DNA of 50,247 bases from Kitasatospora phosalacinea (lineage in GTDB: Bacteria; Actinomycetota; Actinomycetes; Streptomycetales; Streptomycetaceae). The number at the start of each line of letters is the position of its first letter. Positions within the stretch are counted from its first letter, which is position 1. This document shows, piece by piece, positions 6,350-14,529 of this stretch. The stretch is from the NCBI RefSeq assembly GCF_000717185.1, contig NZ_JNYE01000055.1, positions 1-50,247 of the forward strand, in the 5' to 3' direction. The notes under the pieces were generated by a model. The model was not told the origin of the DNA and made no database searches. It was given only the letters and a program-made list of their open reading frames with translations. The position numbers were made by a program, and so were the translations under genes.

Positions 6350-7966
6350 TCAGTTGACGGCGGCCAGGTGGTTCTTGAGGCCGAGGCCGAACGCGGTCGG
6401 GGTGCCGTCGAAGTTGGAGATCAGCGACGGGCCCTGGCCGCAGTCCCAGGTGTTCCAGGTCCAGCCGAGGTAGGAGACCTTGGCGGCGTCGGCCCAGGAC
6501 ATCACCTGGTCGATGAAGGAGTGGGCGCAGTCGTTCTCACCGATCTCGCCGACCACCACCGGGACCTGGGCGGCCAGCGGTGCCACGGTCGAGTTCCAGC
6601 AGGACTGGCTGGCGCAGGTGTTGAAGTTGTACACGTGCCAGGACGCGGCCAGGTTGCCCGCCGGGTCGGTGGGCTTGTGGGCCAGCCACTGGCCGAGGTC
6701 GTTGGAGTAGGCCAGGCCGCCGAGCAGGATGACGTTGTTCGCCCCGGCGGTGCGGACGGCGTTCACCAGCGTCTGCATGCCGCTGACCGGGTAGTTGATG
6801 CCGGGGCAGGCGCTGCCGCCGTCCCGCCAGCAGTTCCACGCCTGGTCGATGCCGGAGACGGCGCGGTCCGCGTAGGGCTCGTTGAGCAGGTCGAAGACCA
6901 CCGACGGATCGTTCTTGAAGGTGCTCGCGACGGAGGACCAGAAGGTCGCGGCACCGGCGCCCGGCATCGGCTTCTGGCAGGTCGAGTTGACGTCCGAGCA
7001 GCCCGAGGAGTTGCCGGTGTAGAGGCCCTGGGTCCAGTGCAGGTCGATGATCGGGGTGATCCCGGCGTCCCGCAGCGCGTAGACGAAGTTCTTCACCGCG
7101 GTGCGGTAGTTCTCGCCCGCGTACTCCGGCTTGACGTTGGAGTAGCCGTTCCAGCAGTCCTCGTTGACGGGGACGCGGACGGCGTTGGCCTTCCAGCTCT
7201 TGATCGCGGCGATCGAGGCGGCGTCCACCGGCCCGTCGGAGAAGCCGTAGCCCTGCACGCACATGAACTCCATGCCGGAGCGGTTCACGCCGCGCAGGAT
7301 CACCTGCGAACCGTTGGCGTCCACCAGCTTGTTGCCGGAGACGTGCAGCGCCGGGGCCTTGCCGCTGCCGGTGCTCCCGGAGGAGGAGGCCGAGGGCGAC
7401 GGCGACGCCGAAGCAGAGGCCGAAGCAGAGGCCGAAGCAGAGGCCGAAGCAGAGGCCGAAGCCGAAGCGGAGGCAGAAGCAGAGGCCGAAGCAGAAGCAG
7501 AGGGGGAGGCCGAAGCCGAGGCGGACGGCGTGGGCGACGGGCTCGCCGCGCCGTTGCAGGCCACGCCGTTGACGGTGAACGAGGTGGGAGCCGCGTTGGT
7601 GCCGCTGTACGAGAAGTTGGCGCCCGCGCTGACCGAGCCGCCCGCCGCGATGGTGCCCGCCCAGGCGGGGGCCGCGACGGTGACGTTCTTGCCGGACTGG
7701 CTCCAGGTGCCGTTCCAGCCGCTGCCCGAGAGCGTCTGGTTGCCGGTGTAGGAGTAGCCGATGCTCCAGTTGTCGATCGGGGTGGTGCCGGGGTTGGTAA
7801 GTTTCACGTTCGCGGTGAAGCCGCTACCCCAGTCGTTCGCCGTGTAGTCGACGGAGCACTGGACACCGGCGGCTGCCGCGGGGCCGGCGCCGGTGAGGGC
7901 GAGGGTGGCCGCAGCGGTCGCGGCCAGCGCCGAGACCAGCGCCAGGGTGGTGGTGCGGAGAGTCAT
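6350..7966 (-). CDS. Secreted GH5 endoglucanase with N-terminal CBM2
   Basis: This is a 538-residue extracellular cellulase. A Sec signal peptide covers about residues 1-33. CBM2, a crystalline-cellulose-binding module, covers 34-137 and begins at 'VQCSVDYTANDWGSGFTANV'. A Ser-Ala repeat linker spans about 141-200, and the GH5 catalytic barrel spans 205-538. The catalytic acid/base is Glu363 in 'VVFDLLNEPYADR' and the nucleophile is Glu474 in 'VPVVVGEIGEND'. 'IIDLHWTQG' and 'HVYNF' are other GH5 active-site strands. GAGGAAG is the ribosome-binding site. It is divergent from the GH48 exoglucanase, and a promoter plus a near-perfect CebR box precedes it. The pair would act as endo- and exo-cellulase on the same substrate. 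Confidence 0.94.
   Translation of the reverse strand: MTLRTTTLALVSALAATAAATLALTGAGPAAAAGVQCSVDYTANDWGSGFTANVKLTNPGTTPIDNWSIGYSYTGNQTLSGSGWNGTWSQSGKNVTVAAPAWAGTIAAGGSVSAGANFSYSGTNAAPTSFTVNGVACNGAASPSPTPSASASASPSASASASASASASASASASASASASASASASASPSPSASSSGSTGSGKAPALHVSGNKLVDANGSQVILRGVNRSGMEFMCVQGYGFSDGPVDAASIAAIKSWKANAVRVPVNEDCWNGYSNVKPEYAGENYRTAVKNFVYALRDAGITPIIDLHWTQGLYTGNSSGCSDVNSTCQKPMPGAGAATFWSSVASTFKNDPSVVFDLLNEPYADRAVSGIDQAWNCWRDGGSACPGINYPVSGMQTLVNAVRTAGANNVILLGGLAYSNDLGQWLAHKPTDPAGNLAASWHVYNFNTCASQSCWNSTVAPLAAQVPVVVGEIGENDCAHSFIDQVMSWADAAKVSYLGWTWNTWDCGQGPSLISNFDGTPTAFGLGLKNHLAAVN
7375..7530 (-). repeat. Short tandem repeat encoding the Ser-Ala linker of the GH5 cellulase
   Basis: Runs of a 6-12 bp unit related to GAAGCAGAGGCC (plus strand) encode about 20 consecutive Ser-Ala dipeptides. 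The low-complexity linker is expected to vary in copy number by slippage while keeping frame, because the unit is a multiple of three. Confidence 0.8.
7674..7757 (-). repeat. 84-bp inverted repeat, left copy (CBM2 of GH5 gene)
   Basis: This 84-bp stretch is identical, in opposite orientation, to 8545-8628 in the GH48 gene, including synonymous positions. It codes the core of the cellulose-binding module from 'YSYTGNQTLSGSGWNGTW' onward. Identity at third positions points to recent duplication or gene conversion. Confidence 0.85.
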
Positions 7967-7992
7967 GTCCGACTTCCTCGGAGGGGGAGAAA

Positions 7993-8006
7993 TGGGCGCG
8001 CTCCCA
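7993..8006. promoter_or_regulatory. CebR-type operator upstream of the GH5 gene (one mismatch)
   Basis: TGGGCGCGCTCCCA differs by one base from the CebR palindrome TGGGAGCGCTCCCA. CebR is the LacI-family cellobiose-responsive repressor of Streptomyces cellulolysis. The site sits just downstream of the expected transcription start of the GH5 promoter, a blocking position. Confidence 0.8.
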
Positions 8007-8020
8007 CGGGCCCGACCCGA

Positions 8021-8049
8021 ACGATAGCCAGGGGTAAGGCAGTTGCCAA
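8021..8049 (-). promoter_or_regulatory. Promoter of the GH5 cellulase
   Basis: On the minus strand TTGGCA (8049-8044) and TATCGT (8026-8021) are separated by 17 bp. Transcription would begin near 8014, right before the CebR-like box. Confidence 0.6.
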
Positions 8050-8060
8050 CACGCTCCGGC

Positions 8061-8082
8061 TGCGCACTCCTGTGCGCACTCC
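8061..8082. repeat. Two direct repeats TGCGCACTCC immediately upstream of the GH48 -35 box
   Basis: Two exact 10-bp copies with 12-bp periodicity end one base before the -35 element. This is a position where an activator could bind on about one face of the helix. No known activator motif is recognised. Confidence 0.5.
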
Positions 8083-8083
8083 C

Positions 8084-8112
8084 TTGACAGTAGGCGTGCC
8101 CCTCCCGATATT
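8084..8112 (+). promoter_or_regulatory. Promoter of the GH48 exoglucanase
   Basis: Consensus -35 TTGACA (8084-8089), a 17-bp spacer and -10 GATATT (8107-8112). The start would fall at about 8119, in the middle of the adjoining CebR palindrome. Confidence 0.75.
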
Positions 8113-8126
8113 TGGGAGCGCTCCCA
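8113..8126. promoter_or_regulatory. Perfect CebR operator at the GH48 transcription start
   Basis: TGGGAGCGCTCCCA is an exact 14-bp palindrome matching the established CebR box. It abuts the -10 element, so bound repressor would block initiation until cello-oligosaccharides release it. Confidence 0.9.
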
Positions 8127-8317
8127 CAGAACGGCCCCGGCGGATCCACGCCAGCAGGACCCCAGCAGGACCTCAGCAGACCCCACCGGGAGGACCTCGC
8201 GGAAGGCCCCAACCTCCGCACCGGGTTCCCCGGACGACCTCGCAGGACGCCCTGCCGGATCCGCCCCGCGCACCACCGTCCCCGGACTCCCCCACCCACC
8301 CCATCCGAGGAGCCGTC

Positions 8318-11245
8318 ATGTCCTCCCCGCCCCGCAACCGGACGACCCGCCCCCGGGTCTCGGCGCTCACCGCCGCCCTCACGCTGCTCGCCGCCGGTCT
8401 GTCGACCGCCGTGGCCGTCCCGGCGTCCGCCGCCGTGGTCCAGTGTTCCGTCGACTACACGGCGAACGACTGGGGCAGCGGCTTCACCGCCAACGTGGCG
8501 ATCAACAACAAGGGCACCGCCGCGATCAACGGCTGGACGCTCACCTACTCCTACACCGGCAACCAGACGCTCTCGGGCAGCGGCTGGAACGGCACCTGGA
8601 GCCAGTCCGGCAAGAACGTCACCGTCGCCGCCCCGGCCTGGTCGGGCACCATCGCGGCGGGCGGCTCGGCCACCGCGGGCGCCAACTTCTCGTACAGCGG
8701 CACCAACACGGCGCCGACCGCCTTCGCGGTCAACGGCACCAGCTGCACCGGCGCGCACGCGGCCCCGACCACCGCCCTGACCAGCCCCGCCCCGGGCGCC
8801 AACTACCAGGCGGGGGCGGCCATCCCGCTCTCGGCGACGGCCTCGGCGGCGGACGGCGCGAGCATCAGCAAGGTCGAGTTCTACGACAACACCACGCTGA
8901 TCGGCACCGCCACCACCGCCCCGTACACCTTCAACTGGACGGGTGCGGCCAGCGGCAGCCACTCGATCTACGCCAAGGCGTACGACAGCCTGGGCGCGAG
9001 CAGCGAGTCGACCCCGGCGGGCATCACGGTCGCGACCGGTCCGGCGATCAGCGCGACCCCGCTGACCCTGTCGGTGAACCAGGGCAAGACCGGCAGCTTC
9101 GCCCTGAAGCTCACCAGCCAGCCGAGCGCGAACGTCACCGTCACCACCACCCGGACCTCGGGCAACACCGGTCTGTCGATCAGCTCCGGCGCGACGCTGA
9201 CCTTCACCCCGAGCAACTGGTCGACGGCGCAGAACGTCACGCTCGCCGCCGACGCCTCCTCCACCGGCTCGGCCACCTTCACCTCCAGCGCCACCGGGTA
9301 CACCTCCTCGGCGGTCACGGTGACCGAACTGGCCGCCGCCTCGGGCGTGTACAACGACCGGTTCCTGCAGCTGTACAACAAGATCAAGGACCCGGCGAAC
9401 GGCTACTTCTCGCCGGAGGGCATCCCCTACCACTCGGTGGAGACCCTGCTGGTCGAGGCCCCCGACCAGGGGCACGAGACCACCTCGGAGGCGTACTCGT
9501 ACCTGCTCTGGCTGGAGGCCCAGTACGGGCGGGTCACCCAGGACTGGTCGAAGTTCAACGCGGCATGGACGCTCATGGAGACGTACATGATCCCGGGGCA
9601 CGTCGACCAGCCGACCAACGCGTTCTACAACGCCTCCAAGCCGGCCACCTACGCGCCCGAGCGCCCGCTGCCGAGCGACTACCCGGCCGCGCTGGACCCC
9701 TCGGTCACCGCGGGCAGCGACCCGATCGCCGGTGAGCTGAAGAGCGCGTACGGCACCGACGACATCTACGGCATGCACTGGCTGCAGGACGTCGACAACG
9801 TCTACGGCTACGGCAACGCGCCCGGCAAGTGCGAGGCCGGCCCGTCCGACACCGGCCCGTCCTTCATCAACACCTACCAGCGGGGCGCGCAGGAGTCGGT
9901 CTTCGAGACCATCCCGCAGCCCACCTGCGACAGCTTCAAGTACGGTGGCAAGAACGGGTACCTGGACCTGTTCGTCAAGGACAGCTCCTACGCCAAGCAG
10001 TGGAAGTACACTGACGCGCCGGACGCCGACGCGCGCGCCATCCAGGCCGCCTACTGGGCCGACACCTGGGCCAAGGCGCAGGGCAACGGCGCGAAGGTCG
10101 CCACCACGGTGGCCAAGGCCGGCAAGATGGGCGACTACCTGCGGTACGCGTTCTTCGACAAGTACTTCAAGCAGGTCGGCAACTGCGTCGGCGCCACCAC
10201 CTGCGCGCCGGGCAGCGGCAAGACCTCCGAGCACTACCTGCTGTCCTGGTACTACGCCTGGGGCGGCGCCACCGACACCTCGGCCGGCTGGTCCTGGCGG
10301 ATCGGCGACAGCGCGGCGCACGGCGGCTACCAGAACCCGATGGCCGCGTACGCGCTGGTCAACAACCCGGCGATGGCCCCCAAGTCGGCCACCGGCAAGG
10401 CCGACTGGACCACCTCGATGGCCCGCCAGGTCGAGTTCACCCAGTGGCTGCAGTCCAACGAGGGCGCGATCGCGGGCGGTGCCACCAACAGCTGGGAGGG
10501 GAACTACGGGACCCCGCCGGCCGGCACCCCGACCTTCTACGGGATGTTCTACGACGAGGCGCCGGTCTACCACGACCCGGCCTCCAACCAGTGGTTCGGC
10601 TTCCAGGCCTGGGGCCTGGAGCGGATGGCGGAGTACTACTACTCCAGCAACGACCCGAAGGCCAAGGCCATCCTGGACAAGTGGGTGACCTGGGCGCTGT
10701 CCAAGACCACCTTCAACGCGGACGGCAGCTACCAGATCCCGTCCACGCTGGCCTGGAGCGGCAAGCCGGACACCTGGAACGCCACCTCCCCGGGCGCCAA
10801 CAGCGGCCTGCACGTGAGCGTCGTCGACTACACCAGCGACGTCGGCGTGGCCGGCTCGTACGCCAAGCTGCTGTCGTACTACGCGGCCAAGTCCGGCAAC
10901 ACGGCGGCCAAGACCGCGGCGCAGAAGCTGCTCGACGGCATGTGGACCAACAACCAGGACGCGCTGGGCATCTCCATCCCGGAGACCCGCGCCGACTACA
11001 GCCGCTTCAACGACTCGGTCTCGGTGCCGAGCGGCTGGACCGGCACCATGCCCAACGGTGACCCGATCAACAGCACCTCCACCTTCCTGTCGATCCGGTC
11101 CTGGTACAAGAACGACCCGTCGTTCGCCAAGGTCCAGGCGTACCTGAACGGCGGCGCCGCGCCGACCTTCACGTACCACCGGTTCTGGGCGCAGGCCGAC
11201 ATCGCCACGGCGATGGCGACCTACGGCGAGCTGTTCGGCGGCTGA
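8318..11245 (+). CDS. Secreted GH48 reducing-end cellobiohydrolase with CBM2 and two Ig-like modules
   Basis: This is a 975-residue extracellular exocellulase that releases cellobiose processively from reducing ends. The order is: Sec signal peptide 1-39; CBM2 41-143 (starting 'VQCSVDYTAND'); a bacterial Ig-like domain about 150-240 ('SISKVEFYDNTTLIG'); a second Ig-like domain about 242-337; and the GH48 barrel from about 345 to the end. The catalytic acid is likely Glu391 in 'GHETTSEAYSYLLWLEAQYG', the most conserved GH48 motif. GAGGAG precedes the ATG. The start at 8318 is fixed by the signal peptide; the frame is open much further upstream, across the promoter and into the opposite-strand cellulase. 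GH48 enzymes are usually the central exocellulase of actinomycete cellulolytic sets, and here it is controlled with GH5 by CebR boxes. Confidence 0.95.
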   Translation: MSSPPRNRTTRPRVSALTAALTLLAAGLSTAVAVPASAAVVQCSVDYTANDWGSGFTANVAINNKGTAAINGWTLTYSYTGNQTLSGSGWNGTWSQSGKNVTVAAPAWSGTIAAGGSATAGANFSYSGTNTAPTAFAVNGTSCTGAHAAPTTALTSPAPGANYQAGAAIPLSATASAADGASISKVEFYDNTTLIGTATTAPYTFNWTGAASGSHSIYAKAYDSLGASSESTPAGITVATGPAISATPLTLSVNQGKTGSFALKLTSQPSANVTVTTTRTSGNTGLSISSGATLTFTPSNWSTAQNVTLAADASSTGSATFTSSATGYTSSAVTVTELAAASGVYNDRFLQLYNKIKDPANGYFSPEGIPYHSVETLLVEAPDQGHETTSEAYSYLLWLEAQYGRVTQDWSKFNAAWTLMETYMIPGHVDQPTNAFYNASKPATYAPERPLPSDYPAALDPSVTAGSDPIAGELKSAYGTDDIYGMHWLQDVDNVYGYGNAPGKCEAGPSDTGPSFINTYQRGAQESVFETIPQPTCDSFKYGGKNGYLDLFVKDSSYAKQWKYTDAPDADARAIQAAYWADTWAKAQGNGAKVATTVAKAGKMGDYLRYAFFDKYFKQVGNCVGATTCAPGSGKTSEHYLLSWYYAWGGATDTSAGWSWRIGDSAAHGGYQNPMAAYALVNNPAMAPKSATGKADWTTSMARQVEFTQWLQSNEGAIAGGATNSWEGNYGTPPAGTPTFYGMFYDEAPVYHDPASNQWFGFQAWGLERMAEYYYSSNDPKAKAILDKWVTWALSKTTFNADGSYQIPSTLAWSGKPDTWNATSPGANSGLHVSVVDYTSDVGVAGSYAKLLSYYAAKSGNTAAKTAAQKLLDGMWTNNQDALGISIPETRADYSRFNDSVSVPSGWTGTMPNGDPINSTSTFLSIRSWYKNDPSFAKVQAYLNGGAAPTFTYHRFWAQADIATAMATYGELFGG
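8545..8628 (+). repeat. 84-bp inverted repeat, right copy (CBM2 of GH48 gene)
   Basis: Exact inverted match to 7674-7757 in the divergent GH5 gene, covering the same part of the CBM2 fold. Confidence 0.85.
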
Positions 11246-11286
11246 GCGACCGCCACCCCCGACGGCTGACCCGCCGTCACCCGAGC

Positions 11287-11326
11287 GCGAGTGCCCGGTC
11301 CGACCGACAGCGGACCGGGCACTCGC
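11287..11326 (+). terminator. Terminator hairpin after the GH48 gene
   Basis: A perfect 16-bp stem (left arm GCGAGTGCCCGGTCCG, right arm 11311-11326) with an 8-nt loop lies 42 nt past the GH48 stop. There is no U tract, which is common for actinomycete terminators. Confidence 0.8.
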
Positions 11327-11355
11327 CCGTTATGAGGAGATTCCCCTACTGCCTC

Positions 11356-11385
11356 TTGATTTTTGTCATATGGGGTGAATAGTCT
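11356..11385 (+). promoter_or_regulatory. Probable promoter of the subtilase gene
   Basis: TTGATT (11356-11361) and TAGTCT (11380-11385) are separated by 18 bp in an AT-rich island. GGGAGGG at 11436-11442 then serves as the ribosome-binding site 9 nt before the ATG. Confidence 0.5.
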
Positions 11386-11451
11386 CCCGGCCATTCGGAC
11401 GCCATCGATCACCCACGATCGCGCCGCCGACACTCGGGAGGGTCAACCCCT

Positions 11452-12939
11452 ATGAGCGTTCCCCGGATCCGCCGCTCCGCACTCACCACCGCCGCGGCCT
11501 GTCTCGCACTCGCCACGACCGGAGCACTGGCCCTGCCCGCCACCGCGGCCGCGGCCGAGACCGCCGACGGCCCGCTGCTCAGCTACGTGGTCAACACCAG
11601 GGCCAACCACGGCCAGACCCAGAAGGCCGAGCGCGAGGTCAGGGCGGCCGGCGGCACCGTGGTCGCCTCGTACGAACAGATAGGCGTGGTGGTCGCCCGC
11701 TCCGCCGACCCCGGCTTCGCGGCCAAGCTGCGCGCCTCCAGGGCGATCGACTCGGTCGGCGCCAGCCGCACCGCGGGCATCCAGGCCGGGGGAGCGGAGG
11801 GCGTCGTCCAGGAGGCCGAGGTGCCCGCCGCCGCGCCCGCCGACGGCAGCGAACCGCTCTGGGCCAACCAGTGGGACATGCGGCAGATCGGCGTCGACCG
11901 GGCGCACGAGAAGACGCTCGGCAGCCGCGCGGTGGTGGTCGGCGTGCTCGACTCCGGCATCGACGCCACCCACGAGGACCTCGCCGCCAACGTCGACCCG
12001 AAGCTCTCCGCGTCCTGCCTCAGCGGCCGCCCCGACACCGACTGGCAGTCCTGGCAGCCCACCACCAGCAGCCACGGCACCCACGTGGCGGGCACCATCG
12101 CCGCCGCCAAGAACGGCAAGGGCATCGAGGGCATCGCCCCCGGCGTCCGGCTGGCCGCCGTCAAGGTGGTCGACGACGGCGGGTTCATCTACCCCGAGTA
12201 CGCGATCTGCGGCTTCGTCTGGGCCGCCGAGCACCACTTCCAGGTCACCAACAACAGCTACTACGTCGACCCGTGGATGTTCAACTGCGCGGACGACCCG
12301 GACCAGGCCGCCGTCAGCGAGGCCGTCCGCCGGGCCGTCGACTACTCCCGCCGCAACGGGGTGCTGAACGTCGCCGCCGCGGGCAACGAGAACATCGACC
12401 TGGCGCACAAGACCGTCGACACCTCCAGCCCCGACGACACCGACCCGGTCACCCGGCCGATCGACGACAGCTGCCTCGACCTGCCCGCCGAACTGCCCGG
12501 CGTGGTCGCGGTCTCCGCCGTCGGCGCCAAGGGCGACAAGTCCTACTACTCCAGCTACGGGCTGAACAAGGTCGCCGTCGCGGCCCCCGGCGGCGACAGC
12601 CGCTACCAGGTGCCCGACACCCCCGACCGGCGCGGCGCGGTGCTCTCCACCATCCCGGGCGGCAAGTACGGCTACAGCTCCGGCACTTCGATGGCCTCCC
12701 CGCACGTGGCGGGCGTCGCCGCCCTGCTCGCCTCCACCCACCCGTGGGCCGGGCCCGAACAGCTGCGCACCCTCCTGCTCGGGCAGGCCGACCCGCACGC
12801 CTGCCCGGCGGGCGGCGTCCTCGACCCCGGTGGCACCGGCAGCTACAAGGCCACCTGCGAGGGCACCGACACCCACAACGGCTTCTACGGCGCGGGCGTG
12901 GTCTCCGCCGCCAAGGCGGCCGACTGGTGGCGCAACTGA
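11452..12939 (+). CDS. Secreted S8 subtilisin-like serine protease
   Basis: This is a 495-residue extracellular protease. It has a Sec signal peptide (about 1-35, ending in an Ala-rich stretch), a propeptide of about 100 residues acting as folding chaperone and inhibitor, and then the S8 catalytic domain. The catalytic triad is complete: Asp167 in 'VVVGVLDSGIDATHEDL', His208 in 'SSHGTHVAGTIAAA' and Ser413 in 'SSGTSMASPHVAG'. The oxyanion-hole Asn lies in 'AAAGNEN'. No membrane anchor or cell-wall sorting signal follows, so it should be released into the medium. It is a single gene between the GH48 terminator and a convergent HipA-like gene only 21 bp away. Confidence 0.94.
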   Translation: MSVPRIRRSALTTAAACLALATTGALALPATAAAAETADGPLLSYVVNTRANHGQTQKAEREVRAAGGTVVASYEQIGVVVARSADPGFAAKLRASRAIDSVGASRTAGIQAGGAEGVVQEAEVPAAAPADGSEPLWANQWDMRQIGVDRAHEKTLGSRAVVVGVLDSGIDATHEDLAANVDPKLSASCLSGRPDTDWQSWQPTTSSHGTHVAGTIAAAKNGKGIEGIAPGVRLAAVKVVDDGGFIYPEYAICGFVWAAEHHFQVTNNSYYVDPWMFNCADDPDQAAVSEAVRRAVDYSRRNGVLNVAAAGNENIDLAHKTVDTSSPDDTDPVTRPIDDSCLDLPAELPGVVAVSAVGAKGDKSYYSSYGLNKVAVAAPGGDSRYQVPDTPDRRGAVLSTIPGGKYGYSSGTSMASPHVAGVAALLASTHPWAGPEQLRTLLLGQADPHACPAGGVLDPGGTGSYKATCEGTDTHNGFYGAGVVSAAKAADWWRN

Positions 12940-12960
12940 CCCGACCTCAGCGCGCCGCCC

Positions 12961-13860
12961 TCACTCCCCGCCGACGTGCCGGGACCAGTCCGACTCCACC
13001 GGAGCCAGACCGGCCCGGTTCGGCACCTGCTTCAACCAGGCCGGACGGGCCGCCAGCCGCGCCGCGGCGGCCCGCTCCTCGGCGGCCCGGATCTGCTCGG
13101 GCGTCGCGAAGCCCTCCGGCAGCCAGGCCGCCGAGTGCGCCACCCGGGCGGCCAGGTGCTGCACGTACGCCTCCCGCACCGCGGCCGGCGAGTCGAAACC
13201 CGGCTCGTCGGCCAGCCAGGCGTCCGGCACCAGTGCGGCCACCTCGGCCAGCAGCTCCGGCGTCACCAGCGGGCGGAGGGCCGCGTCGGCGGCCGCCAGG
13301 TCGGGCCCGTAGCCGCCCAGCACGTGGCCGCTCAGGTCGTAGCGCCGGTGCACCGAGGCCGCGGCGGACGCCCAGCGGTGGTGGAACACCAGGCCCGCGC
13401 CGTTGTCGATCAGCCACAGCCGCCCGTGCCACACCATCAGGTTGGGGTTGTGCACGCTGCGGTCGACGTTCCCGGTCAGCGCGTCCAGCCACACCACCCG
13501 GCCCGCCTCCTCCGGCGGCACCCCGATCATCCCGGGCCGGAAGTCCCGCGCCCCCGGCAGCAGGTCCATCCCGAGGTTGCGCCCCGCACTGGCCCGCAGC
13601 AGGTCCTGGATCTCCTGGTCCGGCTCGTCCGCGGCCACCGCCGGATCGAAGTCCACCAGCACCAGCGGCGGCACCCGCAACCCCAGCCGCCGCGCCAGCT
13701 CCCCCACGATCACCTCGGCCACCAGCGCCTTCACGCCCTGCGCCGCCCCGGTGAACTTCACCACGTACGTCCCCAGGTCGTCGGCCTCCACCACCCCGGG
13801 CACCGACCCGCCCGCCCGCAGCGGATCGACATAGCGCAGCGCCTTCACCTCATCGAGCAT
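12961..13860 (-). CDS. HipA-like kinase-fold protein
   Basis: This is a 299-residue protein with a HipA/PI3K-like kinase fold, without the N-terminal HipB-binding subdomain of classical HipA. 'GTYVVKFTGAAQGVKALVAE' holds the ATP-binding Lys. 'DALTGNVDRSVHNPNLMVW' and then 'LWLIDNGAGLVFH' are the catalytic and metal-binding loops (D-R-x3-N-P-N, D-N-G). No HipB-like antitoxin gene adjoins it, so a toxin role is unproven. A TAGGGT hexamer (13872-13867) 6 nt before the ATG suggests a leaderless transcript. Confidence 0.82.
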   Translation of the reverse strand: MLDEVKALRYVDPLRAGGSVPGVVEADDLGTYVVKFTGAAQGVKALVAEVIVGELARRLGLRVPPLVLVDFDPAVAADEPDQEIQDLLRASAGRNLGMDLLPGARDFRPGMIGVPPEEAGRVVWLDALTGNVDRSVHNPNLMVWHGRLWLIDNGAGLVFHHRWASAAASVHRRYDLSGHVLGGYGPDLAAADAALRPLVTPELLAEVAALVPDAWLADEPGFDSPAAVREAYVQHLAARVAHSAAWLPEGFATPEQIRAAEERAAAARLAARPAWLKQVPNRAGLAPVESDWSRHVGGE

Positions 13861-13963
13861 CCGCCCACCCTAACGCGGAGGGACGCCCCCGGTTTGGCGG
13901 CTGTCCGGGGCGGTGATTGGGTGGGGCCGACCGTCGAGCAGCCGACCGAGGAGATGTGAAGCG

Positions 13964-14404
13964 ATGGGCAAGGTGCACGCCACCACCGAGCGGACGTACG
14001 GGGCCGACCCGGCCCGGGTGTACGAGGTGCTGGCCGACTACGCGGTGACCCGGCCGAAGCTGCTGCCCGCGCAGTACAGCGAGTACGAGGTGCGGGCGGG
14101 GGGCCAGGGCGCGGGGACGCAGGTGCACTGGAAGCTGCAGGCGACCGAGAGCCGGGTGCGGGACTGCCTGTTCACGGTGTCGGCGCCCAGCCCGGAGAAG
14201 CTGGTGGAGACCGACGCCAACTCCTCGATGGTGATCACCTGGACGGTCTCGGCGGCCGGCGAGAGCGGCAGCAAGGTCACGGTGGAGGCGGACTGGACGG
14301 GCGCCGGCGGCATCGGCGGCTTCTTCGAGCGGACGTTCGCGCCGAAGGGCCTGAACCGGATCCACGACCAGGTGCTGGCCAACCTGGCGGCCGAGCTCGG
14401 CTGA
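13964..14404 (+). CDS. SRPBCC (START/Bet v1-like) family protein
   Basis: This is a 146-residue single-domain protein of the polyketide-cyclase/START-like fold, which encloses a hydrophobic ligand. It starts 'VHATTERTYGADPARVYEVL', the usual first strand and helix, and ends with the long C-terminal helix 'KGLNRIHDQVLANLAAEL'. No catalytic residue pattern is recognisable and the ligand is unknown. The start is fixed by GAGGAG at 13948-13953 and by the domain boundary. The upstream in-frame residues do not look like protein. Confidence 0.82.
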   Translation: MGKVHATTERTYGADPARVYEVLADYAVTRPKLLPAQYSEYEVRAGGQGAGTQVHWKLQATESRVRDCLFTVSAPSPEKLVETDANSSMVITWTVSAAGESGSKVTVEADWTGAGGIGGFFERTFAPKGLNRIHDQVLANLAAELG

Positions 14405-14516
14405 GCCGGGCCGGAGCCCCCGCAGTACTCGGACACCCGTGCGGCGCGTCATCCGTACGGGTGTTTGGCTTCCCCGGGACGGGTGAAGCGGGCCCGGGCG
14501 GGGGGTGGCGTCAACT

Positions 14517-14522
14517 TAGGCT
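14517..14522 (+). promoter_or_regulatory. -10 element of the first exopolysaccharide glycosyltransferase
   Basis: TAGGCT ends 7 nt before the GTG at 14530, with no Shine-Dalgarno site, so the message is probably leaderless. No good -35 was found. Confidence 0.45.
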
Positions 14523-14529
14523 CCGGGCC

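Noticed and set aside
7375..7530. Repeat array that could be mistaken for a CRISPR
   Set aside because: The unit is 6-12 bp, has no unique spacers and is in frame as a protein linker.
6263..8317. Very long in-frame extension upstream of the GH48 gene
   Set aside because: It lies antisense to the GH5 cellulase and across the CebR promoter region. The signal peptide and ribosome-binding site place the real start at 8318.
12961..13860. HipA-like gene as half of a toxin-antitoxin system
   Set aside because: No HipB-like gene adjoins it, and the protein lacks the N-terminal HipB-contacting part.
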